A stretch of 6,889 bases of DNA from Pseudomonadota bacterium (GTDB lineage Bacteria; Desulfobacterota; Syntrophia; Syntrophales; UBA5619), in the NCBI GenBank assembly GCA_018827585.1, contig JAHJXP010000158.1:1-6889 (forward strand), in the 5' to 3' direction. Numbering within the stretch: position 1 is the stretch's first letter; each line of letters begins with the position of its first letter. A program made the translations under genes and the position numbers. This document shows positions 4,821-6,889 of this stretch, in pieces. The notes beneath the pieces are model-generated. The model saw nothing but the letters and a program-made list of their open reading frames with translations. It made no database searches and was not told where the DNA came from.

Positions 4821-6715
4821 TATCCAATCTCGACCAGTTCCAGCTCTTTGAGTTTTTCCGGCGTTGGGCGCCCGGTGGCCGGATCCCACCCCCTTGCCGT
4901 GTAATAATCATTCAGGAGGCCCTCATAATCTGCACGGTCCAGATGGGCGCCCTTGCCGGGTCCGTCGGGCATCGCTTCATCAAAGAATCTCGGCGGAGGG
5001 TAATCCGATTCCCGCCCCAAGCCTTCCCGGTAGTTGAAGAGCTTTTCCAGATTGTAGACCCGCTCGCCGCACCGGAGCAGCTTTTCCTGAGTCATCGGCA
5101 GGCCGGTTGCCGCCACATAGGCGTCCGTCACCAGGTCCAGCCCCCGCTTGATGAGCATGGAGAAGGTCCGCGACCGATACCAGGCGAAGATGCAGAGCCC
5201 CATGAGGTTCGCTATGGTGATCCAGTCCTCGCTCCAGGCGACCAGCTTCCCCTTTCCCTCGAGGGCCTTGACGTCACTGACCGCAGTGGTGCCAAAATAT
5301 TTCATCCCCTCATCCGGGGTGATGAACTCGTCTATATAGGGAAATCCGCGAAGGTGACAGGAACCTCGTGTGGCGACGCAGTAGGTCAGGGCGCGGGTCA
5401 CCAGGCTCCGCGGATCGCTGGCGTCCACTTCCTGTCCCTTCACATGGATGGCATAATACTCTGCATGGAGACGCTGCCCCATAATCCTTGTCCCTTCGGC
5501 CAGCAGGTCTCCAAAACCCTTGCGGTAGACGATTTTCTCGATGAGACGAAGAAAGGCTTCCCCATTGCCGAAAACGAGTTCCTCTCCATCCACGTCCTCC
5601 TTTTTCAGGATGCCCCGCTCATAGAGTTCCATGGCCATGCTGATCGCCGATGCCGCCCCATGTTCATCGATCCCGTAATCATCACAGAGGAAATGGGCCT
5701 GAAGAATGACCGCCGGATCGATAATATAGGGCTTGGCGCCCAATGCGTTGATCGTTTCATATTCGGGACCCTTCGTATAGAAAGGGGTGCAGGATCCGTC
5801 AAGAATCGCGGAATAGCGCCTGCAACGGACTATACAGCCCATGCATCCCATGACCTTGACCAGGTACTTCTCACGGAAGGCCTCGCCGCTGATCTGCTCC
5901 CAACCCTCGATGGTCGCCTGCTGAAAATTCTTTGCACCCCAGATTCCCAATTTCTGGCGGTGGGCAACGAGGTTGGGCGTTCCCAGTCGGCGGAGGGTTT
6001 CCGTCCAGACTTCCCCTTCGAGCGTCTGGCGGTATTCATCAATCACCTCCTGAAACCGCTTCGGATCCGCAATTGCCACATCCTGAGATCCGCGGACCGC
6101 AACGGCTTTAAGATTCTTCGATCCCATCACCGCACCCATACCTGTTCTCGCGCCGACACCCTCTTCATCGGTCACGATGCAGGCATAGCGGACCAGATTC
6201 TCCCCTCCGGGACCGATGGCGCAGATATGAATATCCTCGTCCCCGATCTCTTCCTTCAGTAATTTACCGGTTTCATGAATCCTCTTGCCCCAGAGATGTT
6301 CCGCCGGCCGCAATTCCGCTTTTCCATCTTCAACCCAAAGATAGACGGGCTTGGAGGATCTCCCCTTGACGACAATGGCATCAAAGCCGGCGTACTTCAA
6401 TTCCGGGGCCCAGTAACCGCCGGAACTGGCGTCTCCGATGGCCCCGGTCATCGGGGACTTTGCGGCGACGACCAAGCGGCTGGCGGAGGGCAACGGCGTT
6501 CCGCTCAATGGTCCCGCCGCAAAAACGAGGAGGTTGTCCGGAGAAAGGGGATCGACGCCCGCCCGAAGCCCCTCGTATAAAATCCGGGAGCTGAAACCCC
6601 TTCCCCCGATATATTTCAACGCAAAATCTCTCTCCAGAGGCTTCACCTGCACCGATCCGTCGGTCAGATCCACGTAAAGCAATTTTCCCGCATATCCGCC
6701 CTGGAATATCCCCAT
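4820..6715 (-). CDS. aor: Tungsten-type aldehyde ferredoxin oxidoreductase
   Basis: A 631-residue AOR, close to the usual 600-650. The family interconverts aldehydes and carboxylic acids using a tungsto-bispterin cofactor and one 4Fe-4S cluster. It opens with the typical GGYAGKLLYVDLTDG and YIGGRGFSSRIL (pterin-binding domain), then SPDNLLVFAAGPLSGT and GARTGMGAVMGSKNLKAV (residues 188-205). Cluster ligands are C291, C294 and C298 (GCMGCIVRC) and, by position, C508 (NLMGLC), close to the Cys288/291/295/494 spacing of Pyrococcus furiosus AOR. DDYGIDEHG (345-353) and ATRGSCHLRG (448-457) are further cofactor-region motifs. The ATG at 6713-6715 has AGAGG seven bases upstream; an upstream in-frame start (6880) would overlap the ferredoxin gene and add 55 unrelated residues. 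The substrate cannot be read from sequence. The AOR group also contains BamB of class II benzoyl-CoA reductase, but the FAD and CooF-like partners here fit AOR better. Confidence 0.96.
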   Translation of the reverse strand: MGIFQGGYAGKLLYVDLTDGSVQVKPLERDFALKYIGGRGFSSRILYEGLRAGVDPLSPDNLLVFAAGPLSGTPLPSASRLVVAAKSPMTGAIGDASSGGYWAPELKYAGFDAIVVKGRSSKPVYLWVEDGKAELRPAEHLWGKRIHETGKLLKEEIGDEDIHICAIGPGGENLVRYACIVTDEEGVGARTGMGAVMGSKNLKAVAVRGSQDVAIADPKRFQEVIDEYRQTLEGEVWTETLRRLGTPNLVAHRQKLGIWGAKNFQQATIEGWEQISGEAFREKYLVKVMGCMGCIVRCRRYSAILDGSCTPFYTKGPEYETINALGAKPYIIDPAVILQAHFLCDDYGIDEHGAASAISMAMELYERGILKKEDVDGEELVFGNGEAFLRLIEKIVYRKGFGDLLAEGTRIMGQRLHAEYYAIHVKGQEVDASDPRSLVTRALTYCVATRGSCHLRGFPYIDEFITPDEGMKYFGTTAVSDVKALEGKGKLVAWSEDWITIANLMGLCIFAWYRSRTFSMLIKRGLDLVTDAYVAATGLPMTQEKLLRCGERVYNLEKLFNYREGLGRESDYPPPRFFDEAMPDGPGKGAHLDRADYEGLLNDYYTARGWDPATGRPTPEKLKELELVEIG

Positions 6716-6729
6716 GACAAAACCTCTAC

Positions 6730-6889
6730 TTATTTTGAAGTCCGATCCTCTTGCGCATTGACGAGCAGACGTGCATAGGTCCTCATCCGCTTCCGGGCGA
6801 CCAGATCCGCATCGGTCAGCCGCAACACCTTGGCCGGACAATAGGCGACGCACCGGGGTTCTCCCTCGCACAGGTCGCATTTGGACGCC
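6730..6889 (-). CDS. 4Fe-4S ferredoxin, C-terminal part (cut by window edge)
   Basis: The last 52 codons of a ferredoxin whose start lies beyond the window; the first full codon is at 6888-6886. The visible protein begins ASKCDLCEGEPRCVAYCP, a C-x2-C-x5-C-x3-CP motif (residues 4, 7, 13 and 17 of the fragment) that binds a 4Fe-4S cluster. A basic, cysteine-free helix follows to the TAA at 6730-6732. This CDLC-x-G-x-P-x-C form is common in HycB-like ferredoxins encoded next to AOR genes. The gap to the AOR start is 14 bases and holds the AOR Shine-Dalgarno, so the two are co-transcribed. It is probably the direct electron partner of AOR; the total number of clusters cannot be seen. Confidence 0.85.
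   Translation of the reverse strand, partial: ASKCDLCEGEPRCVAYCPAKVLRLTDADLVARKRMRTYARLLVNAQEDRTSK

Noticed and set aside
4652..6262. 536-residue open frame on the plus strand
   Set aside because: It lies antisense to the AOR and CooF-like genes, whose minus-strand products have clear family motifs. The plus-strand protein shows no recognisable domain and is a shadow of GC-rich coding DNA.
4820..6715. BamB subunit of class II benzoyl-CoA reductase
   Set aside because: It belongs to the same superfamily, but the N-terminal motifs look like canonical AOR and no other bam genes are present in the window.

Overview
The window looks like chromosomal DNA from a strictly anaerobic bacterium. A Desulfobacterota/Syntrophus-like or related fermentative/syntrophic lineage is the best guess, but only from gene content: a tungsten-type aldehyde:ferredoxin oxidoreductase operon, a CO-dehydrogenase-related protein, a DUF4143 ATPase and a group II intron relic. 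All recognised protein genes are on the minus strand, so the biological reading order runs from high to low coordinates.

Region 1 (6889 down to 2076) is one tightly packed operon. It holds the C-terminus of a 4Fe-4S ferredoxin (cut by the window edge), a complete 631-residue tungsten/pterin aldehyde ferredoxin oxidoreductase (AOR), a 166-residue CooF/HycB-like protein with sixteen cysteines in four 4Fe-4S motifs, a 322-residue protein resembling a Ni-CO dehydrogenase (CooS) that has lost its active-site part, and a 428-residue FAD/NAD(P)-dependent oxidoreductase. Junctions are a 14-base gap, then overlaps of 1, 8 and 4 bases, which argues for co-transcription and translational coupling. The inferred electron path is aldehyde/acid at the AOR, then ferredoxin and CooF-like clusters, with or without the CODH-like B/D clusters, then FAD and NAD(P)H. 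The layout resembles both the AorABC type of AOR and the CooS-CooF-FNOR type of CO dehydrogenase operon, as if AOR had taken the catalytic seat of a CODH module and left a relict CooS scaffold behind.

Region 2 (2156 down to 453) is an accessory segment. A DUF4143-type AAA ATPase gene has its own strong promoter (TTGACA, 17 bases, TAAAAT) and a cluster of operator-like dyads. It lies between two diverged direct copies (about 86% identical by hand count) of a roughly 118-base repeat. One copy forms the last codons of the FAD oxidoreductase gene; the other lies just after the ATPase stop codon. Next to the first copy, on the plus strand, is a relic of a group II intron 3' end: a domain V hairpin followed by a domain VI-like hairpin.

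Region 3 (452 down to 1) is an AT-rich intergenic stretch of about 370 bases ahead of the first 26 codons of an HU-type DNA-binding protein gene. It contains a perfect DnaA-box-like 9-mer and a 16-base palindrome. No tRNA, rRNA, CRISPR array or complete insertion sequence was seen.
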